A DNA stretch of 64,000 nt from Odoribacter sp. Z80 (GTDB taxonomy: Bacteria; Bacteroidota; Bacteroidia; Bacteroidales; Marinifilaceae). The notes beneath the pieces were generated by a model that saw only the letters and a list, made by a program, of their open reading frames with translations, made no database searches and had not been told where the DNA came from. The stretch lies in the NCBI RefSeq assembly GCF_009935865.1, contig NZ_QWEL01000003.1, positions 281,485 to 345,484 on the forward strand. Reading direction: 5' to 3'. A program made the translations under genes and the position numbers. Below are positions 8,488 through 17,717 of the stretch, piece after piece (position 1 is the first letter of the stretch; each line of letters starts with the position of its first letter).

Positions 8488-9702
8488 ATGTTACAAATTT
8501 CAGAAAAAGGCAAACACATTCCTGCTTCTCCTATCCGGAAACTGGTTCCGTATGCCGATCAGGCAAAACTAAAAGGGATAAAAGTATATCATTTAAACAT
8601 CGGCCAACCGGATATTCGGACTCCTCACCTCGCTCTTGAGGTTGTACGCCGAACCCGTTTATCCGTAATTGAATATACTCCCTCTGCAGGTAACCTTTCC
8701 CTGCGGCAAAAACTGGCCCATTACTATCAGAAACTGAATATCCCCGTTACCACAGAAGATATCCTGATTACTACCGGAGGTTCGGAAGCCATTCTTTTTG
8801 CATTTTTAAGTACTTTAAATGAAGGAGACGAACTCATCATTCCTGAACCTTATTATGCCAATTACACTGCTTTTGCCACAATGGTCGGAGTCAAAATTAA
8901 AAGTGTAACGGCAAAAATAGAAAACAACTTCGCCCTTCCTCCCATCAGCGAATTTGAAAAACAAATCACTCCACGAACCAAAGGGATTGTAATTATCAAT
9001 CCCAATAATCCTACCGGTTACCTTTATTCTCAAAAAGAGTTGGAGGACTTGGCGAATATTGTAAAAAAATACGACTTGTATCTCTATTCGGATGAGGTGT
9101 ACAGACGATATTGTTATGATGGTCTGAAACACTATTCTGTTATGAATCTGGCCGGCATAGAACAAAACACCATCCTTTTTGACTCTATGTCCAAAAGATA
9201 CAGCGAATGCGGAATCCGTATCGGAGCAATCATCACCCGCAACAAAGCTGTTTTAGAAGCAGCACTAAAATTCGGCATGGCTCGTCTTTGTCCGCCAGCA
9301 CTCGGCCAGATTGCCGCAGAAGCTTCCCTCGACACATCAGAAGAATATTTCACCAGTGTATACCAGGAATACATTCAGAGAAGGAATTACATGGTTGAAA
9401 CCTTAAATGAAATGCCTGGTGTCGTTTGTCCTATGCCCAAAGGAGCTTTCTATTCTATTGTCCGGCTACCGGTAGATGATGCAGAAAAATTTTCCCGATG
9501 GCTTCTGGAAGAATTCAGTTACGAAGGAGAAACCGTTATGTTGGCACCGGCAAGCGGATTTTACCATTCCCCCGGTCTGGGTAAAAACGAAGTACGCATA
9601 GCCTATGTCCTTAAAATCAGTGAACTAAAGAAAGCAATGAAAATATTAGCAATAGCCTTAAAAGAATATCCAGGCAGAATAAACGAAAATCATTCCCATT
9701 AA
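8488..9702 (+). CDS. Class I/II PLP-dependent aminotransferase
   Basis: A fold-type I aminotransferase (404 residues from the ATG at 8488). It starts MLQISEKGKHIPASPIRKL, as in Bacteroidales relatives. A TTG start at 8449 would add 13 atypical residues. Visible are YHLNIGQPDI, ITTGGSEAI, NPNNPTGYLY (substrate/PLP pocket), SDEVYRRY (Asp contacting the PLP ring) and the Schiff-base lysine in FDSMSKRYSECGIRIG. Family members include aspartate and aromatic aminotransferases; the substrate cannot be read from sequence. Confidence 0.88.
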   Translation: MLQISEKGKHIPASPIRKLVPYADQAKLKGIKVYHLNIGQPDIRTPHLALEVVRRTRLSVIEYTPSAGNLSLRQKLAHYYQKLNIPVTTEDILITTGGSEAILFAFLSTLNEGDELIIPEPYYANYTAFATMVGVKIKSVTAKIENNFALPPISEFEKQITPRTKGIVIINPNNPTGYLYSQKELEDLANIVKKYDLYLYSDEVYRRYCYDGLKHYSVMNLAGIEQNTILFDSMSKRYSECGIRIGAIITRNKAVLEAALKFGMARLCPPALGQIAAEASLDTSEEYFTSVYQEYIQRRNYMVETLNEMPGVVCPMPKGAFYSIVRLPVDDAEKFSRWLLEEFSYEGETVMLAPASGFYHSPGLGKNEVRIAYVLKISELKKAMKILAIALKEYPGRINENHSH

Positions 9703-9756
9703 AACAAACATACAGAACAAGTTAAACTACATTTAACGGAAGTTTTAGCCATTAGC

Positions 9757-9788
9757 TTTCAGCTTTTAGCTTTATAGTTTTATCTTTG
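9757..9788 (+). promoter_or_regulatory. Promoter of the acyltransferase gene
   Basis: TTTC (9757-9760), 20 bases, then TATCTTTG (9781-9788): one mismatch from the Bacteroidetes consensus, 52 bases before the ATG at 9840. Confidence 0.7.
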
Positions 9789-9839
9789 TGGCAAAATAGG
9801 GAAGTGTGCCCGCAATAACAGCAATAAAAAAACAAAATC

Positions 9840-10970
9840 ATGACATCGGATTCTGAATTTGATCATATCAGACCATATTGTGGCAAAGAAATGGAAGCAG
9901 CCAGGGATCGGCTCTGCCAATCCGCAGAATTTTTAACTCTGTTTTCTCAATTGACAAGACTGGAGAAAGGCACAATCATTGATTCTTTAAAAAGCATCCG
10001 GACAAGAAATGAATTTCAGCAACAATTTTTCGGTCCGGCAATCCAATTGCTGATGGCAAGCACGACAGATGGGGTTACGGTAGAAGGCATGGATCTGGTG
10101 CGTCCCGATACCTCCTATCTTTTCATGTCCAATCATCGGGATATTATCCTGGATTCTGCCATCCTTAACGTATTGTTGCGGCAACACTCCAACAAATATA
10201 CCCGGGCAGCTATCGGTAGTAATCTACTGATTAACGAATGGGTCACCGACTTAGTCAAACTAAATTCCTGTTTTGTCATTGAACGAGATATAACGGTGAG
10301 GGAAATGCTCACCAGTTCAGCAATCCGTTCCCGATATATCCGGGAAGTCATACATGAAAATGAAGACTCTGTATGGATAGCCCAGCGTGAAGGGAGAACC
10401 AAAGACGGAAATGACCGCACCCAGCAGAGCCTTCTGAAAATGTTGAAAATGAGCGGTCCTGCCAATTTTGTAGATAATTTTAAAGAACTGCATATTATGC
10501 CTCTTTCCATTTCTTATGAATGGGAACCTTGCGATGCTTTAAAAACTTCGGAATTATATACCAAAACCGTCGGAGAATACATCAAAACTCCGGAAGCTGA
10601 CATGAACAGTATGCTTACAGGCCTCAGTGATTATAAAGGACGTGTGCATTTCCACATGGACCATATCACCGAAGAAGAGTGGGCACAAATATCCCCTCTT
10701 TCCAGCAACGGAGAAAGAATTCAAGCATTAGCAGACCTGATTGACTCAAAAATATATAAGAATTTCAAATTATGGCCTAACAATTATATTGCTTACGACC
10801 TTTTGCATTCAGGAAATAAGTTTGTCCAATATTACACTCCTGAGGAAAAACAAAAATTTATTCAGGTAATGACTACTAAAATGGATAAATTGGAAGGCAA
10901 TATATCCCTTTTGAATAATATATTCTTAGAAATTTATGCAAATCCTGTAAAAAATAAATTAAATTTATAA
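9840..10970 (+). CDS. PlsC-like glycerolipid acyltransferase
   Basis: A 376-residue protein of the 1-acylglycerol-3-phosphate acyltransferase superfamily. The catalytic box reads FMSNHRDIILDS near residue 100. The spacing from His to the downstream Asp is not the canonical HX4D (it fits HX1D or HX5D). FVIERDI then fills the glycerol-phosphate block, and REGRTKDGND matches the EGTRS-type block. The protein is longer than typical PlsC and has an extra C-terminal region of ~150 residues. It probably acts at the inner membrane in phospholipid or lipid synthesis, but the substrate is uncertain. Confidence 0.75.
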   Translation: MTSDSEFDHIRPYCGKEMEAARDRLCQSAEFLTLFSQLTRLEKGTIIDSLKSIRTRNEFQQQFFGPAIQLLMASTTDGVTVEGMDLVRPDTSYLFMSNHRDIILDSAILNVLLRQHSNKYTRAAIGSNLLINEWVTDLVKLNSCFVIERDITVREMLTSSAIRSRYIREVIHENEDSVWIAQREGRTKDGNDRTQQSLLKMLKMSGPANFVDNFKELHIMPLSISYEWEPCDALKTSELYTKTVGEYIKTPEADMNSMLTGLSDYKGRVHFHMDHITEEEWAQISPLSSNGERIQALADLIDSKIYKNFKLWPNNYIAYDLLHSGNKFVQYYTPEEKQKFIQVMTTKMDKLEGNISLLNNIFLEIYANPVKNKLNL

Positions 10971-10987
10971 TCCTTGCATACATCAGA

Positions 10988-11027
10988 GCGAACGAACTGT
11001 TAAAAAATGAACAGACACACCGTTCGC
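10988..11027. repeat. Intergenic hairpin
   Basis: GCGAACG (10988-10994) pairs with CGTTCGC (11021-11027). Inside it CTGTT (10997-11001) pairs with AACAG (11010-11014). There is no T run, so it is not an obvious terminator. Confidence 0.5.
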
Positions 11028-11059
11028 CGTAAAAAATCCCTATATACAGAAAATTAAAA

Positions 11060-11257
11060 ATGATAAAACTACATTCTATGAAAATTATCCGGCTACTTAT
11101 TATACTGACGGCATTCCTGATTATGATTTCAAGTGCTTTTTCCTTATACGCTCCCGGTGACAGGACATCCGTATATCTCAACATAGCTGCAATGGCGTGC
11201 CTTATTGGAATTATTACACTTTTAAACTTCCAGAACAAGGATAAAAATAACCGCTGA
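11060..11257 (+). CDS. Small membrane protein, unknown
   Basis: A 65-residue protein with two hydrophobic segments (about 9-29 and 40-57) and a basic tail, so probably a small inner-membrane protein with two helices. Met7 is an alternative start. Its stop overlaps the next start by one base (TGATG), which suggests both are expressed together. No family is recognised. Confidence 0.6.
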   Translation: MIKLHSMKIIRLLIILTAFLIMISSAFSLYAPGDRTSVYLNIAAMACLIGIITLLNFQNKDKNNR

Positions 11258-11517
11258 TGTATAAGGTCAAACGTACAATTTATGTAGACAACCAAGCCAT
11301 CGATATATGGCTGGGCTTAGTCAGTAAAACCAAAAATGGTAAAAACGGGAAATATACAGTATATCTGCTCACAGATACTCCTACAAATCCCTTAAACCAT
11401 GCAGAACCCATCCTCAGTAATATCACTTCTAAAGACACAGCCATAAAAAAAGGAATAGAGTACGTCAAAACATTATTCCACGATATTTTAAATCAATCAT
11501 CAGAAGAAAATAAATAA
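11257..11517 (+). CDS. Hypothetical small soluble protein
   Basis: An 86-residue protein with no signal peptide or hydrophobic helix. It starts [20 protein letters not shown] and looks like a small alpha/beta domain. It overlaps the upstream gene by one base and ends 4 bases before gltX, so it lies inside a compact transcription unit. I do not recognise the family. Confidence 0.65.
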   Translation: MYKVKRTIYVDNQAIDIWLGLVSKTKNGKNGKYTVYLLTDTPTNPLNHAEPILSNITSKDTAIKKGIEYVKTLFHDILNQSSEENK

Positions 11518-11521
11518 AGCA

Positions 11522-13042
11522 ATGGAAAGAAAAGTCAGAGTAAGATTTGCTCCCAGTCCGACAGGGGCACTTCACCTCGGAGGAGTCCGGACAGCCCTGT
11601 TTAATTACTTATTTGCCCGCCATTACGGGGGAGATTTTCTTTTAAGAATTGAAGATACCGACCAAACCAGATATGTGCCGGGAGCAGAAGAATATATCAT
11701 AGAATCTTTAAAATGGTGTGGTCTAAAAGTGGATGAAGGAGTCGGAGCCGGCGGAGAATATGGCCCTTATCGTCAAAGTGAACGTAAAGCAATTTATAAA
11801 GCCTATGCAGAACAACTGATAGCTTCCGGAAATGCTTACTATTCTTTTGATACAGCCGAAGAATTGGATGCCTTGCGCAAAGCATGCGAAGAGCAAGGAG
11901 AAACATTTATTTACAATGCCCGGAGTAGGAAAAAACTCAAAAATTCTTTAAACCTATCTCCCGAAGAAGTAGAAAAACTACTGAATAACGGAACTTCTTA
12001 CGTCATTCGTTTTAAAATGCCGGAAAATGAAGAACTCTGTCTGCATGATGTCATCCGGGGAGAAGTTCATTTCAACAGTTCCTTATTGGATGACAAAGTG
12101 CTTTACAAATCCGATGGTATGCCCACTTATCATCTGGCGAATATTGTCGACGACCATTTAATGAAAATCACTCACGTTATCCGCGGAGAGGAGTGGCTTC
12201 CTTCCTTGCCTTTACATGTATTACTTTACAAAGCTTTCGGCTGGGAAGATACAATGCCCGTATTTGCCCACCTTCCCCTAATCCTTAAACCTGTCGGTAA
12301 TGGCAAGTTGAGTAAGCGCGACGGCAATAAAATGGGGTTCCCGGTATTCCCCATGGAATTTACAGATCCCGCCACTGGAGAAAAATGGCACGGATATAAA
12401 GAAGACGGTTATTTTCCGGAAGCTTTTATCAATATGTTAGCTCTTTTAGGCTGGAATCCGGGGACTGAACAGGAAATTTTCAGTATGCAAGAACTCTGTG
12501 AACTGTTTACATTAGACAGAGTAAAGAAATCGGGAGCCAAATTTGACCCGGAAAAAACCAAATGGTTTAACCACAAATACCTGGTAGCTAAATCAGATGC
12601 AGAATTAGCAACTTTAGTCGGCGAAACGCTGACTGCCGAGCAATTGGAATTCAATCGTTCCAAAGTAGAAAGAATCTGCGGACTGATGAAAGAACGGTAT
12701 AATTTTGTGAAAGACCTATACGAAGACTGCCGGTTTTTCTTTGTTGCTCCTACGGAATACAATGAAAAAGACTGTAAAAAATATTGGAAAGACGATGCTC
12801 CTGTTTTAATGAAAGAATTACTGGAACTCTTAAAATCCATTAATGACTATTCATTCCAAAATACGGAAAAAGTGATTTCCGCCTGGATTACGGAAAAACA
12901 ACTGGGCTTCGGAAAAGTCATGAATCCTTTCCGGGTAGCGATTGTAGGAGCTGCCAAAGGACCGCATATGTTTGATGTCATTGAAATTATAGGCAAAGAA
13001 GAAACCATTCGTCGTATGGAAAAAGCTATTGCAACATTATAA
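11522..13042 (+). CDS. gltX: Glutamyl-tRNA synthetase
   Basis: A class I aminoacyl-tRNA synthetase (506 residues) charging tRNA-Glu. The HIGH-type motif is in [11 protein letters not shown] (11-21), followed by [10 protein letters not shown]; the KMSKS-type loop is [11 protein letters not shown] near 264. The C-terminal anticodon-binding domain is present. It ends at a bidirectional terminator shared with convergent dusB. Confidence 0.97.
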   Translation: MERKVRVRFAPSPTGALHLGGVRTALFNYLFARHYGGDFLLRIEDTDQTRYVPGAEEYIIESLKWCGLKVDEGVGAGGEYGPYRQSERKAIYKAYAEQLIASGNAYYSFDTAEELDALRKACEEQGETFIYNARSRKKLKNSLNLSPEEVEKLLNNGTSYVIRFKMPENEELCLHDVIRGEVHFNSSLLDDKVLYKSDGMPTYHLANIVDDHLMKITHVIRGEEWLPSLPLHVLLYKAFGWEDTMPVFAHLPLILKPVGNGKLSKRDGNKMGFPVFPMEFTDPATGEKWHGYKEDGYFPEAFINMLALLGWNPGTEQEIFSMQELCELFTLDRVKKSGAKFDPEKTKWFNHKYLVAKSDAELATLVGETLTAEQLEFNRSKVERICGLMKERYNFVKDLYEDCRFFFVAPTEYNEKDCKKYWKDDAPVLMKELLELLKSINDYSFQNTEKVISAWITEKQLGFGKVMNPFRVAIVGAAKGPHMFDVIEIIGKEETIRRMEKAIATL

Positions 13043-13063
13043 TGGCATAGAAACATCACAAAT

Positions 13064-13102
13064 AAAAATCTCCTTTAACAAGACTGTTTAAAGGAGATTT
13101 TT
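13064..13102. terminator. Bidirectional terminator between gltX and dusB
   Basis: A perfect 15-bp stem (13064-13078 with 13088-13102) with A-rich and T-rich flanks. It can end transcription from both convergent genes. Confidence 0.92.
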
Positions 13103-13107
13103 TATGT

Positions 13108-14088
13108 TCAAATCTCTGCATAACGCTCCCGGATTTCATCGAAAACCTTCCATAACTCCTCAACAGAAGGAGCTTGCAACATTCGGATTCTCAGTTCCCG
13201 GAAATGAGGTAATCCTTTAAACATAGCAGCCATATGGCGCCGCATATGCAATAATCCACGAACCTCATCAATCCAATCCACCGAAAGCAAAATCTGTTCT
13301 TTAATCACTTCAATCTGCTCTGCAACAGATAAGTCCGGCAATATCTCTCCCGTAGCAAAATAATGCTTTATTTGTTGAAAAATCCAGGGACGACCGATGG
13401 TAGCCCTTCCGATCATCACCCCATCCACTCCGTATTTATCAAAAGCCTCCTTTGCCTTCTGCGGAGAAGTAATATCTCCGTTACCGAGAATCGGAATCCG
13501 GATCCTCGGATTATTTTTTACACGGGCTATAGGCTCCCAGTCAGCCTCACCCGTATACATCTGAGCCCTTGTTCGGCCATGAATAGCCAAAGCCTGAATA
13601 CCCACATCCTGTAAACGTTCTGCAATATCTTCAATAAGAATATGTTCGCTATCCCACCCCAAACGAGTTTTGGCCGTCACCGGAATCCGGACAGCACGGA
13701 CAATTTCTTTTGCCATCTCAACCATTAAAGGAACATCCCGCAACAATCCGGCTCCTGCTCCTTTCTGGGCAACCCTCTTCACAGGACAACCAAAATTAAT
13801 ATCTATAAAATCCGGCTGCACTTGCTCCACAATCCGGGCCGCTTCCACCATTGAATCTACATAGCGTCCATAAATCTGGATGGTCACAGGACGCTCACAT
13901 TCGTCTATAGTCAGCTTCTTTAACGATTTATTGACAGAACGTACCAAAGCATCCGCAGAAACAAACTCCGAATACAACCAATCAGCTCCATATTTTTTAC
14001 AGAATTTTCTGAACGGCGGATTCGTAACATCCTCCATCGGAGCTAATATCAAAGGACGTTCGCCCATTTCCTTTCCGGCAACTTTCAT
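13108..14088 (-). CDS. dusB: tRNA-dihydrouridine synthase (DusB type)
   Basis: A flavoprotein that reduces uridine to dihydrouridine in tRNA D-loops. Its 326 residues show LAPMEDVTNPPFRKFC at the start of the TIM barrel, the catalytic cysteine in DINFGCPVKRV (near 99), KTRLGWD, AIHGRTRAQMY and the FMN-phosphate loop NGDI plus GVMIGRATIGRPW. Met8 is an alternative start. The gene is monocistronic and convergent with gltX. Confidence 0.93.
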   Translation of the reverse strand: MKVAGKEMGERPLILAPMEDVTNPPFRKFCKKYGADWLYSEFVSADALVRSVNKSLKKLTIDECERPVTIQIYGRYVDSMVEAARIVEQVQPDFIDINFGCPVKRVAQKGAGAGLLRDVPLMVEMAKEIVRAVRIPVTAKTRLGWDSEHILIEDIAERLQDVGIQALAIHGRTRAQMYTGEADWEPIARVKNNPRIRIPILGNGDITSPQKAKEAFDKYGVDGVMIGRATIGRPWIFQQIKHYFATGEILPDLSVAEQIEVIKEQILLSVDWIDEVRGLLHMRRHMAAMFKGLPHFRELRIRMLQAPSVEELWKVFDEIRERYAEI

Positions 14089-14241
14089 CCAAATACAAAT
14101 TACTTCTACACACTAAACTCAGATTATCAGAGAAGTATTTATACTATTTATATTTTATACTCTACAGATATTCTAAAATTCTTATAAATTTACCACAAAA
14201 ATAACAGAAAGCCCTATCAATCACAAATAATTCAATATCTC

Positions 14242-14763
14242 ATGATGCCATTACTCCGACTGCTCTTCCTCTTAACCGCTTTCTTTCCCGGTTCAATCCC
14301 ATGGGAACGCATCACCACAGACCAAATCTCTTTTCTTTTCCCCAATCATCCGCAAAAACTGGAGAAATTAATCAACAACATACCTTCAACCATTTATCAA
14401 ACCAAAGATTTAACCTGTGTTCTGGGCGTTGTCTGTTCCGACATCTCCGTCACAGGTATTTCTATTACTCCGGAAAATATCCCGCCGCTATATGAAGAAT
14501 TCAAGAAAGGAAGTTTGCTTCGGGAAACTGCTAAATTAAAAAATGAAACAAACATACCCTCCGATAGCATATTTATTAAAGAAATTGAATATACTATTAT
14601 AAAAGAAAATCATGAAATGACATACTTTAAAAGATTTATCTTCAAGAATAAATATATTTTTCAAATCTCGATAGGCGGCCGTTCCCGCCATCGGGATATT
14701 ATCGAAGCAGAGAAAGATATTTTTTTCAATTCCATCTCTTTCCCTTCTTCTGATAAAGAGTAA
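14242..14763 (+). CDS. Exported protein of unknown function
   Basis: A 173-residue protein with an N-terminal hydrophobic signal (MPLLRLLFLLTAFFPG) and no further membrane helix, so probably periplasmic. The rest is a mixed, charged, likely alpha/beta domain. No family is recognised. The next gene, another envelope protein, starts 59 bases later and they may be cotranscribed. Confidence 0.65.
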   Translation: MMPLLRLLFLLTAFFPGSIPWERITTDQISFLFPNHPQKLEKLINNIPSTIYQTKDLTCVLGVVCSDISVTGISITPENIPPLYEEFKKGSLLRETAKLKNETNIPSDSIFIKEIEYTIIKENHEMTYFKRFIFKNKYIFQISIGGRSRHRDIIEAEKDIFFNSISFPSSDKE

Positions 14764-14822
14764 AATAAAGCTTCAGCTTTTCGTTATGATTCAATTCTAA
14801 AATCAACCAAAACAATAAAATC

Positions 14823-15695
14823 ATGAAATCAGATTTAATACTTCTCTGTATTCTGTTCAGTTTATCGCTATCTGCACAAAACAACGATGTGACTAAAGAT
14901 ACTTTAAGGCACAACGAATCCGCAACAATTATTCTCCGGCATCAGAAAACAACACCTCAAGACACTTCCATCTATCAAAAAGAAAATCAGGATAAAAAAG
15001 AACTTACGGCATCAGAACTTTTTATGCTTGGAAAAAAAGCTTCTCCCAATAGATATTATTCATCTTTCAAAGGACATTGGAGCGGATTCCAGTATGGATT
15101 TGTAAATTTTACTCATATTCCTTCTCCTTGGGAAGATTTAGAATTGGATTGGTGTCGTTCATTTGCAATGCAATTTAATCTGTTCAAATATGACATTAAT
15201 CTTTCCTGTCGTGACAACTTAGGGTTATTGACCGGTTTAGGGTTGGAATATCAGAGACTTCGGTTTAATAAAGATGATATTTCCATCACGAAACAAGATG
15301 GAGATTTAATCATGTATCATCCGACCGAACACGACAACAATATCGGATCTGTCCGTCGCAGTTGTTTCAAAACACTTTACCTAACTATCCCGCTTTTAAT
15401 GGAAGTTCAATTCCCCGCCAGAAATAAAAAACGTATGTATGTTTCCGCAGGCTTTATGGGAGGTTTCCGGATGCATTCCAAAACAAAAATTGTTTATAAA
15501 GACGAAGAAGGAGAAAAACATAAAAAGAAAGAGAAAGGAAACTTCAACATGATACCCTTCAAAGCAGATGCTATCGCAAGAATAGGTTACCACCATGTGA
15601 ACGTATGGGGCAGCTATACACTGACCAATATGTTCAAATCCGGCGACACCCCCAAATTACATGCTTATACTGTAGGGCTTGGCCTCTCTTTCTGA
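14823..15695 (+). CDS. Probable outer-membrane beta-barrel protein
   Basis: A 290-residue protein with a signal peptide ending LSLSAQ. Alternating hydrophobic/polar strands fill the C-terminal two thirds (for example GLLTGLGLEYQRLRF, LYLTIPLLMEVQF, YVSAGFMGGFRM). The last residue is the phenylalanine typical of outer-membrane barrels (YTVGLGLSF). It resembles the small Bacteroidetes outer-membrane-barrel or PorT-like families. A strongly basic loop (HKKKEKG) lies near residue 240. Function unknown. Confidence 0.75.
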   Translation: MKSDLILLCILFSLSLSAQNNDVTKDTLRHNESATIILRHQKTTPQDTSIYQKENQDKKELTASELFMLGKKASPNRYYSSFKGHWSGFQYGFVNFTHIPSPWEDLELDWCRSFAMQFNLFKYDINLSCRDNLGLLTGLGLEYQRLRFNKDDISITKQDGDLIMYHPTEHDNNIGSVRRSCFKTLYLTIPLLMEVQFPARNKKRMYVSAGFMGGFRMHSKTKIVYKDEEGEKHKKKEKGNFNMIPFKADAIARIGYHHVNVWGSYTLTNMFKSGDTPKLHAYTVGLGLSF

Positions 15696-15700
15696 AAAAT

Positions 15701-15727
15701 AAAGGAGTGTCTTGCGACACTCCTTTT
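15701..15727. terminator. Bidirectional terminator
   Basis: An 11-bp stem (15701-15711 with 15716-15726), loop TTGC. It separates the rightward barrel gene from the leftward aroF/CM gene. Confidence 0.9.
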
Positions 15728-15729
15728 GA

Positions 15730-16824
15730 TTATTCATTCATAATTTTGGTCTGACGGTCAATAGAAGCCTGATGAATAGCCTTGAATATCTTTTCCAGAA
15801 ACTCATTATCCAAACCTTTTTGATTTCCCTTCTCAAACACTTTACCCAAGATGGTGTCCCAACGCCCCGGCTGTAATATCGTAATATTATTTTGCTTCTT
15901 GTATTTTCCGATTTCATCAGACACCCTCATCCGGCTTGCCAATAACTCCAGCAAATCATTATCAAGCACATCTATCCTGGCCCGCAATTCATCAATATTT
16001 TCTTTATATTCCACATTTTCCGAATCAATATCCCGAATCACCAACTTATCCAATATTTCGGACAAAGCCATCGGAGTAACTTGTTGTGCAGCATCACTCA
16101 AAGCAATTTCCGGGCAAATATGAGACTCCACAATCAAACCGTCAAACCCCAAATCCATAGCCTGTTGGGAAATCTCCTGTATATATTCCCGCTTACCGGA
16201 GATATGACTCGGATCGCAAATCATTAACATTTCGGGAAAACGTCTCTTAATCTCAATCGGCAGCTGCCATTGCGGTACATTCCTGTACTTCGTTTTCCCA
16301 TAAGTAGAAAATCCCCGGTGTATCACACCCATTTTTTTCAAACCCGCCATATTTAAACGTTCCAGCGCTCCAATCCACAATTCCACATCCGGATTCACAG
16401 GATTTTTTACCAGTACCGGAATATCTGTACCCTTTAAAGCATCAGCAATTTCTTGCATCGCAAAAGGATTGGCAGTCGTCCGGGCACCAATCCACAACAT
16501 ATCCATTCCGGCCTTTAAAGCTTCGTAAACATGTTTTACATTCGCAACTTCAGTAGAAATTTTCATTCCCAACTCCCGTTGAACCCGCTGCATCCATGAC
16601 AAACCTTCCGAACCGACACCTTCAAAACAATTAGGACGGGTACGCGGTTTCCATATTCCCGCACGTAACACTTCCACTCCGGCATTCTTCAAAGCTTTCG
16701 CGGTTTCAAAAATTTGCTGTTCACTTTCCGCACTGCATGGCCCGGCAATAATAACCGGCTTTCTCATATCAGAAAACAGTCCCCATTTTTCCGTCTGGAT
16801 TAAATCTAATTTTGTAGCTGTCAT
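15730..16824 (-). CDS. Bifunctional DAHP synthase / chorismate mutase
   Basis: A 364-residue fusion. Residues ~15-265 are a class I-beta 3-deoxy-D-arabino-heptulosonate 7-phosphate synthase (AGPCSAESEQQIFETAK, AGIWKPRTRPNCFEG, DPSHISGKREYI), which commits carbon to the shikimate pathway. Residues ~275-364 are an AroQ-type chorismate mutase (ELRARIDVLDNDLLELLASR, then QPGRWDTIL), which makes prephenate. This fusion is normal in Bacteroidetes. It is the last gene of the aromatic operon, 28 bases after tyrA, so the operon supplies both the first step and the branch enzyme. Confidence 0.93.
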   Translation of the reverse strand: MTATKLDLIQTEKWGLFSDMRKPVIIAGPCSAESEQQIFETAKALKNAGVEVLRAGIWKPRTRPNCFEGVGSEGLSWMQRVQRELGMKISTEVANVKHVYEALKAGMDMLWIGARTTANPFAMQEIADALKGTDIPVLVKNPVNPDVELWIGALERLNMAGLKKMGVIHRGFSTYGKTKYRNVPQWQLPIEIKRRFPEMLMICDPSHISGKREYIQEISQQAMDLGFDGLIVESHICPEIALSDAAQQVTPMALSEILDKLVIRDIDSENVEYKENIDELRARIDVLDNDLLELLASRMRVSDEIGKYKKQNNITILQPGRWDTILGKVFEKGNQKGLDNEFLEKIFKAIHQASIDRQTKIMNE

Positions 16825-16852
16825 ACTTTTTATCGTTTTATGTGTTTTATTT

Positions 16853-17716
16853 CTACCGGATAATTCTCTTTATCTTATTCGCCTTATGAATCAATTTTTT
16901 TATCCCCTCCTCATCATACTCTTCAATATGGTGCTTAAACTCTTGCAATTTCTCCATATAAGTATCCAGAACCGTTAATACATTCTCTTTATTCTGAGAA
17001 AAAATAGGAGCCCACATATCAGCATTACTCTTAGCCAAACGCACCGTGGAAGAAAATCCCCCGGAAGCCAGGTCAAAAATATTCTTTTCATTTTTCTCCT
17101 TCTCCAAAACTGTTAACGCCAACGCAAAAGAAGTAATATGAGAAATATGAGAAACATAAGCCGTATGTACATCATGATGGGCCGCACGCATAAAAATGAT
17201 CCGCATATTCAAACAATCATACATCTGCTTTATCAATTCCACTGCCCGGATATCCGAATCTTCCGCATTACAGATAATTCCCGCCCGGCCATCGAATAAA
17301 CCGGGCAAAGCAGCCCAGGGACCTGAATATTCAGTTCCCGCCATAGGATGGGCTGCTACAAAATTTTTCCGGTTCGGATGGTACCGGACCAGATCGTTAA
17401 TTTTTTCTTTTGTGGAACAAACATCGGTTACCACCTGACGGTCCACCTTATCCAAAATATCGGGAATAATCCGGATTGCAGCACTTACCGGTACAGCAAC
17501 CACAATAATATCACTGGTGGCAACACATGTTTCATAATCCACAATTTCATCCACCAATCCCAGTTCCTGTGCCGCCGCCGCATGCAAAGCATCCTGTTCC
17601 ACACCGACTACCCGGTCGGCAAATCCCCTTTTTTTCAAATCCACAGCCATAGAACCGCCAATCAGACCTATTCCTATAATTCCTACTTGCATATCTTCCC
17701 TATTTAATTTCAGCAT
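16853..17716 (-). CDS. tyrA: Prephenate dehydrogenase
   Basis: TyrA oxidises prephenate toward tyrosine with NAD(P)+. It is 287 residues with the Rossmann loop VGIIGIGLIGGSMA at ~11-24 and AAHPMAGTEYSGP in the substrate pocket. The helical dimerisation domain carries SHISHITSFALALT. The ATG at 17716 lies one base after the stop of the aminotransferase gene. Met9 (17692) is an alternative that fits the family N-terminus well. No C-terminal ACT domain is visible, so feedback control probably rests on transcription and partner enzymes. Confidence 0.92.
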   Translation of the reverse strand: MLKLNREDMQVGIIGIGLIGGSMAVDLKKRGFADRVVGVEQDALHAAAAQELGLVDEIVDYETCVATSDIIVVAVPVSAAIRIIPDILDKVDRQVVTDVCSTKEKINDLVRYHPNRKNFVAAHPMAGTEYSGPWAALPGLFDGRAGIICNAEDSDIRAVELIKQMYDCLNMRIIFMRAAHHDVHTAYVSHISHITSFALALTVLEKEKNEKNIFDLASGGFSSTVRLAKSNADMWAPIFSQNKENVLTVLDTYMEKLQEFKHHIEEYDEEGIKKLIHKANKIKRIIR

Positions 17717-17717
17717 A

